A stretch of DNA of 64,000 nucleotides from a virus. A program made the position numbers and the translations under genes. Below, in pieces: positions 8,544 to 17,301 of the stretch. Below the pieces are notes generated by a model. It made no database searches and was not told where the DNA came from. It saw nothing but the letters and a program-made list of their open reading frames with translations. Position 1 is the stretch's first letter, and each line of letters starts with the position of its first letter. Location: the IMG/VR virus record IMGVR_UViG_3300008266_009201, positions 1-64,000 of that record; one strand, given 5' to 3'.

Positions 8544-11500
8544 ATGGCACAACCAACTTGGATCACTCCAGCAGGCGACCTAGGGGTCATACCCGAAGGT
8601 GTATTTTACCAGCAGTCCATGCGGGCAACCACACCACCAGTGGGCGACCCAATAACTTGTACTACTACCACAGCTACTACCAATCTCATAACTTGCGACA
8701 GCACCACTGGTATGATAGTTGGTCAGGTTATTGTTTTTAATGGTACTAGTTTTGGTGGGTTGACGCAACTGGCACAATACTATGTTTTTACAATCAACAG
8801 CGCAACACAATTTTCTGTTGCAACCACTGCCACTGCCACCACTGCTGTAGCATTGACCACTGCTACTGGCTTGCTGGTAGCCAGACTGTACAAACCATTG
8901 TACTACAGAATGATTGCTGGCACACTGCCAGCAGGTGTTCAATGCAGTGCCACTGGATTGATTGCTGGAGTTCCGCAGGCTGTTGCCAGCTTACAAGGTG
9001 TTCCTACAGAAGTCAACGAGGATGTTACCAGTAAATTTACGCTAAGAGCATATACAGAAAAAATGGTAAACGGCATCGAAGTTCCTGACCGTATTGCAGA
9101 TCGAACGTTTGAAATTACTGTGAGTGGCAATGATATTCCAGAGTTTGTGACTCCTGCTGGTGCGTTTGCAGACAATAATACTGCGAGCTTTATTGGCAGC
9201 ATTTCAGGAACCACACTAAACGTTACTTCATTGGTGTCTGGAACTGTGCAACTGGGCATGAGTCTCAAAGGGCCTGGCATCGAAGTAGGTACCACTATCA
9301 TTGGGCTAATCAACGGTGTGGGCGGAACTGGTACCTACGCAGTTAGTATCAGCCAGTCAATGACCAGCACTCCAATCAACGGTGTGGTTGGTGAATACTA
9401 TGATGGCGATAGAGTTGAATTGCAAATTGAATACACCACTACTGATAACAATGAGGCTGTGATAATTAGAAAAATTGCTGGTGAGTTGCCGCCAGGATTG
9501 CGACTGAGCACCAGTGGATTGATTTCAGGATATATTGCACCTGCACCCAACGAAGACGAAACTCCAGGATACGACCTCACACCTATAGCCACAGTACCTT
9601 TTGACTTTATCAGTGCAGCAGTGAGTCGTAACTATCAATTTACATTGGAAATCACTGATGGTAAAACCAGCAACATAAGAACATTCACTATATTTGTTTA
9701 CAATCGTGAAGACCTTGTGGCTGATGACACATACATTACTGCTGACTCGGTGTTTGTTACTGCTGATGAAACTCCCGAACGTGCTCCGTTCTTGTTGAAT
9801 TATGATCCTAGCGATCTTGGCATTGCTCGAGGAGACAATTACTATGCATACAGATTCATTGGACAAGACTACGACAAAGACGAACTTGACTACGTCATTT
9901 CGGTCAATCAAGGGTTTGGACTACCACCAGGATTGACATTGGATCCAAACTCAGGATGGTATTATGGCTTTATTCCTGATCAAGGTGTTACAGAAGTAAC
10001 CTACAGTTTTAATATTCAGGTACGGGCAAAAAGTGTAATTTGCACAGCAACCACAGCTGGCACAAACATAATAACTTGCAACAGTACTGCAAGAGCAGAT
10101 TTTTATATTGGTGCCGAAGTGGTTTTTGAAGGAACCAGTTTTGGCGGAATCACTGCTGGCACCACATATTATGTTGTGGCCATTCCAACCACTACCACTT
10201 TCCAAATTGCTACCAGCATTGTTGGATCGCCCATTACGCTGTCAACTGCCACTGGCGAACTTAAAGGCGTGCCAGTTGACATTCCACAAAGTCAGTTATA
10301 TCCATTTACACTCACTATCTCAGGAGCAGTTGATGCCGAAGTTACCTGGCTCACTCCAAGCGATCTTGGATCAATAGAAAATGGATCAACCAGCTTGCTC
10401 AAAGTTGAAGCTGTGAATCGTGGTGGCGTAGAACTACTGTACAGACTCAAGAGTGGCGCATTCAATGAGTTGCCACAAGGTCTAGTATTGCTGCCGTCAG
10501 GAGAAATAGCAGGCCGTGTTACATTTAATACGTTTGCTATTGACTTAGGAGAAACCACATTTGATCGCAGCCAAAGCACCATATCAGGCACTCAAGAAAC
10601 CACTTGGGACAGCTCGTTTACATTCACAGTAAATGCCTATGCTGAAGACACTGAACAAATTATATACAAAGTCAGTGAAGTTATTGTCAACAGCGGCGGC
10701 ATTGGTTACAGTTCGCCAACTATAGAATTTAGTACTCCAATTGGTGCCACTGCGGTTCAAGCAGAAGGTACACTGACTGCAAGCGCAGGAGCAATTACTG
10801 CTGTGACAATTACTGAACAAGGTGCTGGATATACTAGCCCAGCAACATTCACAATAACAGGTGCAGGATCAGGAGCAAACCTCTCAGTAGTCATGGCACC
10901 CACTGGCACAAGAGACGTGATTTCTGTGTTTAAAACATTCACAGTTCGAGTGATAAGAGAGTACAACAAACCCTACCAAAATCTCTTTGTGTTGGCTATG
11001 CCTCCACAGAATGATCGTGCGTTACTCAGACAACTGCTGACCAATACAGATATTTTTGTTCCTGACTATATATTTCGCCCAGACGATCCTAACTTTGGAC
11101 TTAGCACTCGTGTGAAATACGAACATGCATTTGGACTTGCTCCTGACAGTTTTTCAACTTATGTGGAAAGTCTGTATTTAAATCACTATTGGAAAAATCT
11201 AGTGCTTGGTGAAATTTCTACTGCACAAGCAGTTGATCCAGTCACTGGTGAAGTTGTATACGAAGTGGTTTACAGCAAAATTATTGACAATCTAGTGAAT
11301 GCCAGTGGACAAAGTGTTAACAAGATAGTAACACTGCCGTATGCTATTATAGATCCCTTAGATGGCAGCACACAATTGACATCAGTGTATCCCAACAGTT
11401 TGATCAACATGAGAGATCAAGTGATTGATGTTGTGGGGCAAATTTCTACCAAACTACCACTGTGGATGACTTCCAAACAATCCAATGGTCGTGTGTTGGG

Positions 11501-13163
11501 ATTTACACCTGCCTGGGTGATCTGTTATGCCAAACCAAATCGCAGCAAACAAATTGCATATTACCTTGAAGAATACTTTGGCAATCAACTGAACAAAATT
11601 GATTTCAAAGTTGATCGATATGAGCTTGATGCAACACTAAGCCGTAACTGGGACACTACCACACAAGACTGGACTCCGCAACCAAATCTTACCACGTTTG
11701 ATCGTGTGAACACCACTGGATTTACTGATCTTGGTCTAGTGAACGGCGCAACTGAACTGGCATTTGCAGATGTTAACGGTCGCACCTTGGCCGAAATCAA
11801 CGCCCTAGGTGGTATAGATGGTACTACCGAAGTCATAATTGGCAGCTTCCCTGCGCCTGATGCTGAGGTGTATTTGGAAGATGGCAGCATAATAATATTT
11901 GTCAAACAAGAAGGCTACAGTGGATCACCTGGCAGCAACTACAGTGATCTCAACCAGGCTTGGTCCAACAACATTGACAGTTTTGACGAAGAAGGGTTTG
12001 ACAGCGCCGCAAGCTCAGCTGTGGCCATTCCAGGAACTTATGACTATGGTCCATTGGTAAATGAAGGATATGCACAAACCTGCACAGCCACAACTGCCTC
12101 CACAAACGTAATTACTTGCGACAGTACACTAGGCATGACAGTTGGAGACAAAGTGTGGTTCACTGGCACCACGTTTGGTGGCATTGACAATGAAAATAGC
12201 AATGCACAAACAGAGGTATACTATGTAAGAACTGTGAGCAACGTTACCGCTAGTGCTACTTTAACAGGGTCAAATCGAATCACTGTGTCTAGCAGTACTC
12301 CGTTTGCAATAGGTGATGAAGTTTGGTTCAGCGGCACAGTTTTTGGAAATATTTCTCGATACGCCGCCACTGGACTGCCCAAACCCTATTATGTGGTTGA
12401 CGTTCCTACAGCAACCACAATTGTAGTCAGTGAAACTCTAGGCGGATCAGCATTGGGATTGAGTTCAGCTTCGGGATCTATGACTGTTTATTATGGAGCG
12501 TTTACAGTTACAGCCACAGCAGGATCCAGTACTGCTGTGACGTTGAGCACAGCGGCAGGCACCATGACTGCAAATTATGGCAATGACCGTATGAGCATGT
12601 ACACTGTGAATCTTGAAAATACCGGCGGAGATATAATTTGTACAGCAACCACCAGCATTGGAAATTGGATTACCACTGGTAGCATTGGGTTGCTTGGTAT
12701 AAATTATCAAATTTATTTTACCGGAACGTTGATTGGCGGCATCAGCAGTGATCAACTGTATTACATTGTGTCAATAGACGCAAGCAACAATCGATTTGCA
12801 ATTAGCAATGTTCAAGGTGGGCCCACAGTAAATTTGGTTACTGCTACCGGAGTCATGAATGCCGAAGCCATAAACTACATTGTAAACCTAACAGAATACA
12901 CGCAAACTGTGACCAATGATTATGTGACCACCACGCAAGGGCAAAAATACACTGGTGGCACATACCTCTATAGACCTGGCAATGCACCGCAGGATCTAAT
13001 CTATGTAAAATGGCTGCCTTTGATCACTGCTACCACTGTGGTTAGCACAGAAACAATATTTGATCAAGGTAGTTTGCAATTTATCGAACCAGTGGATATG
13101 TACGATCCGTCAGACCGCTCAGATAAATATCTCGTATTTCCCAAAGCCAATATTTTGGCTTAA
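8544..13163 (+). CDS. 1539-residue virion structural protein with Ig-like and inserted beta modules
   Basis: The longest gene of the window. It has putative-Ig (He_PIG-like) units, recognisable by GTLPAGVQCSATGLIAGVPQ, GELPPGLRLSTSGLISGYI and GLPPGLTLDPNSGWYYGFIP. A second module of about 70 residues (CTATTAGTNIITCNST, then FEGTSFGGI, then an ITLSTATG-type end) occurs about five times, near bases 8652-8880, 10035-10265, 12070-12236, 12246-12500 and 12636-12860. A third module near residues 215-270 reads TSLVSGTVQLGMSLKGPGIE. Between them are unique stretches, including residues about 810-1150. It is most likely a large tail or baseplate-attached protein. It follows the fibre at 5492 by 10 bases in the same operon. 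Confidence 0.8.
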   Translation: MAQPTWITPAGDLGVIPEGVFYQQSMRATTPPVGDPITCTTTTATTNLITCDSTTGMIVGQVIVFNGTSFGGLTQLAQYYVFTINSATQFSVATTATATTAVALTTATGLLVARLYKPLYYRMIAGTLPAGVQCSATGLIAGVPQAVASLQGVPTEVNEDVTSKFTLRAYTEKMVNGIEVPDRIADRTFEITVSGNDIPEFVTPAGAFADNNTASFIGSISGTTLNVTSLVSGTVQLGMSLKGPGIEVGTTIIGLINGVGGTGTYAVSISQSMTSTPINGVVGEYYDGDRVELQIEYTTTDNNEAVIIRKIAGELPPGLRLSTSGLISGYIAPAPNEDETPGYDLTPIATVPFDFISAAVSRNYQFTLEITDGKTSNIRTFTIFVYNREDLVADDTYITADSVFVTADETPERAPFLLNYDPSDLGIARGDNYYAYRFIGQDYDKDELDYVISVNQGFGLPPGLTLDPNSGWYYGFIPDQGVTEVTYSFNIQVRAKSVICTATTAGTNIITCNSTARADFYIGAEVVFEGTSFGGITAGTTYYVVAIPTTTTFQIATSIVGSPITLSTATGELKGVPVDIPQSQLYPFTLTISGAVDAEVTWLTPSDLGSIENGSTSLLKVEAVNRGGVELLYRLKSGAFNELPQGLVLLPSGEIAGRVTFNTFAIDLGETTFDRSQSTISGTQETTWDSSFTFTVNAYAEDTEQIIYKVSEVIVNSGGIGYSSPTIEFSTPIGATAVQAEGTLTASAGAITAVTITEQGAGYTSPATFTITGAGSGANLSVVMAPTGTRDVISVFKTFTVRVIREYNKPYQNLFVLAMPPQNDRALLRQLLTNTDIFVPDYIFRPDDPNFGLSTRVKYEHAFGLAPDSFSTYVESLYLNHYWKNLVLGEISTAQAVDPVTGEVVYEVVYSKIIDNLVNASGQSVNKIVTLPYAIIDPLDGSTQLTSVYPNSLINMRDQVIDVVGQISTKLPLWMTSKQSNGRVLGFTPAWVICYAKPNRSKQIAYYLEEYFGNQLNKIDFKVDRYELDATLSRNWDTTTQDWTPQPNLTTFDRVNTTGFTDLGLVNGATELAFADVNGRTLAEINALGGIDGTTEVIIGSFPAPDAEVYLEDGSIIIFVKQEGYSGSPGSNYSDLNQAWSNNIDSFDEEGFDSAASSAVAIPGTYDYGPLVNEGYAQTCTATTASTNVITCDSTLGMTVGDKVWFTGTTFGGIDNENSNAQTEVYYVRTVSNVTASATLTGSNRITVSSSTPFAIGDEVWFSGTVFGNISRYAATGLPKPYYVVDVPTATTIVVSETLGGSALGLSSASGSMTVYYGAFTVTATAGSSTAVTLSTAAGTMTANYGNDRMSMYTVNLENTGGDIICTATTSIGNWITTGSIGLLGINYQIYFTGTLIGGISSDQLYYIVSIDASNNRFAISNVQGGPTVNLVTATGVMNAEAINYIVNLTEYTQTVTNDYVTTTQGQKYTGGTYLYRPGNAPQDLIYVKWLPLITATTVVSTETIFDQGSLQFIEPVDMYDPSDRSDKYLVFPKANILA

Positions 13164-13175
13164 CAAGGACAAAAA

Positions 13176-14672
13176 ATGGCAAGTAATATTAACCCAAACA
13201 ACATTGACGGATCATATCCTGTAGCTGGACAAGACAACAACAGTCAAGGATTCCGCGATAACTTTACCAACACCAAGCAGAATTTCCAGTATGCTGAAGA
13301 CGAACTTAACGATCTCCAAGCCAAAGCAATTCTTAAAGCAGCCTTAACTGGACAAACCCTGGACAACAATATGGGTGGCAATCTGTTGTATGCTGCCCTG
13401 ATAAAAGACTTTGCAGCCACTAAAGTAGCTATAACTGGTACTTCGGGTGCTCTCACTGTTAATTACGCAACAGGACATTATCAAACTATATCTACCACTG
13501 GCAGCATCAGTTTATCATTCCAAAATTTTCCAATATCGGGCGAGTATGGATACATGCGTATACAGTTTAATATCACCAACATTGCACACACTCTCACACT
13601 GCCGGCTGCGGTGAGTTTGGGGCTGAGTGGTATTCAAGGCATCAGCCCTGGCACATCTGGAGTGAGCAATACCATTACATTTGGTGCCACAGGTTATTAT
13701 GAGTTTGCATTTAGCACATCTGATGGCGGCAGTACCATCACACTGTTTGACTTGAACCGTGCGCTGACCAACTTTACCAGTGCTGACATCAACACTGATG
13801 ACATTACTGCTACAGGTAATATTACCGCAACTGGCGCAGGCAAAGTTGCTGCTTTTACCACAGTAACTTCTACTGGTAATATCACTGCTACTGGCAACAC
13901 AGCAGGTGGCAACTTGATCACAGGCGGCCGAGTAGTTTCTACTGGCAACGTAGTTGGTGGCAACTTGACCACTGGTGGATTGATCACTGCCACAGGCAAT
14001 ATCAGTGGCCTAAACATCAACGGTTACATGTATCCCAGCGCCGGCACAACATCAGCGGCAGCATTGGATTTTACAGCTGGATCATTGCTGACCACTCCAA
14101 TAGCCGGTGCATTTGAATATGACGGCACAGTGTTTTACGCAACACCAGTAGCCAGCCAGCGCGGGCAGTTGCAAAGTCAATTTTTACGAGTGCAAGTGTC
14201 CAACAACACGTTGACTGACACCACATCAGCACAAGCAGTATTTTCATCTCCAAGTGCAGTGAGTCTTGCTGCGTCAACCACATACGAATTTGAAGCGGTG
14301 TATTATATCACTCGAGCAGCTGGTACTACCAGTCATACCACATCCGTGTTGTTCAATGCATCCAGTGCGTTGACCAGTATTACATACACTGCAGATGTTA
14401 CCACATCCACAGGTGTTGCATTGACTGCTGTCAGCAGAATCTACGGCACATCAACCACAGCATTGGTGGTAACTGGAGCATCAACGTCGGCCACTGAGAA
14501 CCTTGTGATCACTCTCAAAGGCATTATGAAAACCAATGCTGCCACAGCAATCACACCACAGTTCCTATATTCGGCGGCACCCGGCGGCGCACCAACTGTG
14601 TTGCCAAACAGTTACATCAAATTGATTCCATTAGGCAATAGTTCGATGATATCTGTGGGCAACTGGGCTTGA
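13176..14672 (+). CDS. tail fibre / virion structural protein
   Basis: 498 residues. The N-terminal 190 residues (MASNINPNNIDGSYPVAGQD, then NFTNTKQNFQYAEDELNDLQ) form a conserved-looking attachment domain. A short run of ATGNITATGN / GGNLTTGGLITATGN repeats (bases about 13800-14010) matches the repeats of the fibres at 5492 and 28713. The C-terminal 200 residues form a beta-rich knob. An SD (AAGGA) precedes the ATG by 8 bases. Its stop codon lies inside the -35 box of the next promoter. Confidence 0.82.
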   Translation: MASNINPNNIDGSYPVAGQDNNSQGFRDNFTNTKQNFQYAEDELNDLQAKAILKAALTGQTLDNNMGGNLLYAALIKDFAATKVAITGTSGALTVNYATGHYQTISTTGSISLSFQNFPISGEYGYMRIQFNITNIAHTLTLPAAVSLGLSGIQGISPGTSGVSNTITFGATGYYEFAFSTSDGGSTITLFDLNRALTNFTSADINTDDITATGNITATGAGKVAAFTTVTSTGNITATGNTAGGNLITGGRVVSTGNVVGGNLTTGGLITATGNISGLNINGYMYPSAGTTSAAALDFTAGSLLTTPIAGAFEYDGTVFYATPVASQRGQLQSQFLRVQVSNNTLTDTTSAQAVFSSPSAVSLAASTTYEFEAVYYITRAAGTTSHTTSVLFNASSALTSITYTADVTTSTGVALTAVSRIYGTSTTALVVTGASTSATENLVITLKGIMKTNAATAITPQFLYSAAPGGAPTVLPNSYIKLIPLGNSSMISVGNWA

Positions 14673-14697
14673 CCTTGATGGTAATGCATGTTATAAT
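14669..14697 (+). promoter_or_regulatory. sigma70 early promoter (TTGACC-17-TATAAT)
   Basis: -35 TTGACC at 14669-14674, spacer of exactly 17, -10 TATAAT at 14692-14697. The -35 box contains the stop codon of the preceding structural gene. The -10 ends 5 bases before ATG 14703, so the expected start point falls on or next to that ATG and there is no SD: a possible leaderless early mRNA. It probably serves the operon to 20855. Confidence 0.75.
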
Positions 14698-14702
14698 GCA
14701 TT

Positions 14703-14939
14703 ATGGAACATCCACTAATCGGTGACATATCACATTTGACTCAAGAACAACTGAGTCAAACCGTGAGCGATTTACAAAAAAAATTGGGCATGGCACAAAG
14801 AACTGGTAACGGGCATGTTGCCGATCAGATACGCATGGCCCTTGAAACATACTACAATGCATATCAGGCCCGCCTGGCAGAAAGCTATAAAAAAGCAGCC
14901 GGCGATAACGACTTTTCAGACAAAATTAATATCGGATGA
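14703..14939 (+). CDS. small helical protein, first gene of early operon
   Basis: 78 residues, almost wholly helical and charged, beginning MEHPLIGDISHLTQEQLSQT. I do not recognise a family. It overlaps the next gene by 4 bases (ATGA). It has no SD, and the promoter -10 box lies 5 bases upstream, so initiation may be leaderless. Confidence 0.7.
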   Translation: MEHPLIGDISHLTQEQLSQTVSDLQKKLGMAQRTGNGHVADQIRMALETYYNAYQARLAESYKKAAGDNDFSDKINIG

Positions 14940-15553
14940 ATGTACGACTACAATATGATCTAGAGTTCTTGGCAGGCATCTACTACGAAGACCAGTTGCA
15001 ACTTAACAGTTATTCAGTTAGTGTGAGTTTGCTAACTCAAACTGAAGATGCTGCCAGCAGTAACATTGCATTAGAAAGACTCAAATGCTTTGTGTATCAC
15101 GACTTGGCCAATACTGTGTTCTTTGGTCCGTCAGATCATGACAAAGCAGAAATGTTTCAAATGCTAGGTACCAATGTCACCACCCTGCCTGAAGCACCAG
15201 TTGACCAGATTGTTGGCATGATGTTATACTGCAAACTCAATGCTATCATGGAAGGCCGAATGACTGTGACCAGTTTGGATATCTCTAGTGTGCTGGGTGA
15301 TTCTGTTTGGTACTCGCATGACGACGAAGACAATCTTGGTGTGTTTGCACACTGGCCAGTGGCAGAAGATGCTTGGTGGCACAATCCTTCTGTTCAACAC
15401 CATACCTTGGAAACAGAATCAACGCCCGACAATGTGGTCAAAGTCACACCAAATGTTTGGCACGAATATGGCCTCATGTGGCCAGAAGATCGCATTGAAC
15501 CCACTGGTAATACTGTAATCTATCCCAACTTTCGCAAGCATGAAGCAAAATAA
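14936..15553 (+). CDS. hypothetical protein, early operon
   Basis: 205 residues beginning MNVRLQYDLEFLAGIYYEDQ. The N-terminal half is helical and the C-terminal third is rich in Trp and His (HWPVAEDAWWHNPSVQHH). No catalytic motif is visible. It overlaps both neighbours (4 bases upstream, 14 bases downstream), which supports a real coupled gene. Function unknown. Confidence 0.7.
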   Translation: MNVRLQYDLEFLAGIYYEDQLQLNSYSVSVSLLTQTEDAASSNIALERLKCFVYHDLANTVFFGPSDHDKAEMFQMLGTNVTTLPEAPVDQIVGMMLYCKLNAIMEGRMTVTSLDISSVLGDSVWYSHDDEDNLGVFAHWPVAEDAWWHNPSVQHHTLETESTPDNVVKVTPNVWHEYGLMWPEDRIEPTGNTVIYPNFRKHEAK

Positions 15554-16058
15554 TCACGGTGAACTGATATTCAACGAAGCAGACCTAGTTGACCTAGTCA
15601 TGCGTGGGTTTGACCCGTCGGGCTTTGACGGCATGATAGTGGACTCGTCAGTGGACCTGGAAACAGCCGCACTCATGTTGGACAATGTGCCCAAGTTAAT
15701 TGCCTACAATGACTTGATGGACATCATGCCCACAGAGGAATATGACCGAGAGTGCCAAAGCCGGTGGTACATGAGTGATCAATATCAGCAAATGGACATA
15801 GCAGAACATGTGCTGAGTCTATGCACTACAGATGCTGAACTACAACGATGTGGTGAAGAACTGTTGTTGTTTCAAGAACGCGACTTGTTTAATCTCTTGC
15901 GTTATCTCAAATACCTTGTGGATGTAATGACACAAAACAATTTGATTTGGGGCGTGGGCCGGGGATCTAGTACAGCCAGTTTTGTGCTGTACAAATTGGG
16001 TGTGCATCAAATCAACAGTTTATACTATGAATTAGATCCTGCGGAGTTTTTGCGTTAA
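15540..16058 (+). CDS. DnaE-like fragment (bacterial Pol III alpha motif)
   Basis: 172 residues. The last 60 residues, including LIWGVGRGSSTASFVLYKLG and INSLYYELDPAEFLR, closely follow the conserved palm segment of bacterial replicative polymerase DnaE, where the family reads roughly GPGRGSAAGSLVAY, LGITDIDPL, then ERFLN. In true DnaE the catalytic aspartates (D-x-D) come about ten residues later; here the protein stops before them. The N-terminal 100 residues show nothing I recognise. It cannot be a polymerase alone. It may bind DNA, mimic or inhibit host Pol III, or be a domesticated remnant. It overlaps the preceding gene by 14 bases. Confidence 0.7.
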   Translation: MKQNNHGELIFNEADLVDLVMRGFDPSGFDGMIVDSSVDLETAALMLDNVPKLIAYNDLMDIMPTEEYDRECQSRWYMSDQYQQMDIAEHVLSLCTTDAELQRCGEELLLFQERDLFNLLRYLKYLVDVMTQNNLIWGVGRGSSTASFVLYKLGVHQINSLYYELDPAEFLR

Positions 16059-16061
16059 ATA
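16056..16061 (+). promoter_or_regulatory. T4-type late promoter box
   Basis: TAAATA overlapping the stop codon of the DnaE-like gene, 18 bases before ATG 16080, with a strong SD (TTAGGAG) between. Confidence 0.5.
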
Positions 16062-16079
16062 TTGTTTTAGGAGATAATC

Positions 16080-16283
16080 ATGACAAAAAGTTTATATAAA
16101 ACAGCTCAAGGAAAATCAATTGACATGGGCGCATTGCGTCTGCAAAACGAAAAAGTTCGTGCAGTGGGCAATATGAAAGTCAACGCAAGAGGCGATGTAG
16201 TTGACGATCGCGGCGGTGTGGTTAACAGCAAGACAGCACAAGTCAATCGACAGTACAACCGGACACACAAGAAATCACCATGA
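16080..16283 (+). CDS. small conserved-type basic protein
   Basis: 67 residues, strongly basic with several GG/DD turns (NARGDVVDDRGGVVNSKTAQ), and a C-terminus reading NRQYNRTHKKSP. A TAGGAG ribosome site lies 8 bases upstream. I recall no function; basic charge and size would fit a nucleic-acid-binding or small virion protein. It overlaps the GroES-like gene by 4 bases. Confidence 0.7.
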   Translation: MTKSLYKTAQGKSIDMGALRLQNEKVRAVGNMKVNARGDVVDDRGGVVNSKTAQVNRQYNRTHKKSP

Positions 16284-16678
16284 AACTAGCATATTCCGCA
16301 CATCAATTAAACAAGAATCAAATCCATCCACTGAATGATTCAGTGATTGTGACTGACATGACCTTTGACGAACGTTTTACCACAGGTGGTATTGTGTTGC
16401 TGAACGACAACGGCAAAAGCACCGGTATCCGTCCACGCTGGGGACAAGTGTATGCTGTGGGTCCAGAACAACATGAAGTCACTGTGGGACAATGGGTGTG
16501 TGTGGCACATGGTCGTTGGACCAGGGGCATTGAAGTAGAAGATGAAACTGGCAAGCAAACCCTACGCAGAGTAGATCCAAAAGACATCATGCTGGTGAGT
16601 GACGAACAGCCGCAAGATGAAACATTTTCGGGTGCCATTCACGTGGAAGCCAAACCTAGTCATATGCAACACAACTGA
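16280..16678 (+). CDS. GroES-like co-chaperonin (gp31 type)
   Basis: 132 residues. The GroES fold is shown by HPLNDSVIVTDM at the N-terminus, the mobile-loop region (DERFTTGGIVLLNDNGKSTG), RWGQVYAVGPEQ and GQWVCVAHGRWTRGIEVED, ending in a DPKDIMLVSDE strand. In T4, gp31 replaces host GroES on GroEL so that the capsid protein can fold. This copy is longer than GroES (about 97) because of a C-terminal extension after residue 110. It lies in the early operon beside clamp-loader genes. Confidence 0.88.
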   Translation: MKLAYSAHQLNKNQIHPLNDSVIVTDMTFDERFTTGGIVLLNDNGKSTGIRPRWGQVYAVGPEQHEVTVGQWVCVAHGRWTRGIEVEDETGKQTLRRVDPKDIMLVSDEQPQDETFSGAIHVEAKPSHMQHN

Positions 16679-16679
16679 C

Positions 16680-16910
16680 ATGATAATCAACTGGGACGTG
16701 GACAAGGTCATTGCTGACTGTCAAAAAATGTACTATGGTGCAAACGACAATTATGAAACTGGTTGGAACAATTGGCCTTGTAAACAAGACTTGTATCGTG
16801 TGAAATTTGCTGTGGAAGAAATGCTCAAAGACACTGCTACCTTTACTGGTGAACAAGAGTGGCTGGAACAATTGGAAAAAGAAAAAATGTGGAAGGCTCT
16901 GAAGAAATGA
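16680..16910 (+). CDS. small hypothetical protein
   Basis: 76 residues, beginning MIINWDVDKVIADCQKMYYG. I take the ATG at 16680 rather than an upstream in-frame one because it follows the GroES stop directly and the upstream residues would overlap that gene by about 80 bases. Helical, with no recognised motif. It overlaps the next gene by 4 bases (ATGA). Confidence 0.65.
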   Translation: MIINWDVDKVIADCQKMYYGANDNYETGWNNWPCKQDLYRVKFAVEEMLKDTATFTGEQEWLEQLEKEKMWKALKK

Positions 16911-17098
16911 GCAAAGGATCAAGACCACGACAATCAACTGTCAGTCAAGAAGAACTAGCGGCCAGACATACTGAGATTTTTGGCAAAAAAGAACCCAAGC
17001 CGCGTTGGGTTCCGCCACCTTTACCTGATGAACTACAAACACAAAGTTCATTTGAGCGGCAATTGGGTACCAACAAACTACCGCCAGGACGCACATGA
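16907..17098 (+). CDS. small hypothetical protein
   Basis: 63 residues starting MSKGSRPRQSTVSQEELAAR. It has a proline-rich middle (PKPRWVPPPLPDELQ) and is probably largely unstructured. The start is set by the ATGA overlap with the preceding stop. Function unknown. Confidence 0.6.
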   Translation: MSKGSRPRQSTVSQEELAARHTEIFGKKEPKPRWVPPPLPDELQTQSSFERQLGTNKLPPGRT

Positions 17099-17301
17099 TG
17101 TTTACCGATCCGGATGCAAACTATCAGTGTTTCTGCTATAATTGCAACAAGGACAGAGAAACAGAATCAGGTTGGTCCTGGGTGCTAACCAGAATGATTG
17201 TTTGTCCCACGTGTGGCAACAAACGGTGCCCGCACTCCACAGATCACCACTTACAATGCACCGGATCAAATGAACCCGGACAACCAGGAAGCAGATACTA
17301 A
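17095..17301 (+). CDS. small cysteine/histidine-rich, zinc-finger-like protein
   Basis: 68 residues with a CFCYNC pair near the N-terminus and CPTCGNKRCPHSTDHH later: several CxxC pairs and histidines, enough for one or two zinc sites. Start at tandem ATGATG (17095 or 17098), overlapping the preceding stop. The zinc-binding role is inferred from spacing only. It may act in nucleic-acid or protein binding beside the clamp loader. Confidence 0.65.
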   Translation: MMFTDPDANYQCFCYNCNKDRETESGWSWVLTRMIVCPTCGNKRCPHSTDHHLQCTGSNEPGQPGSRY

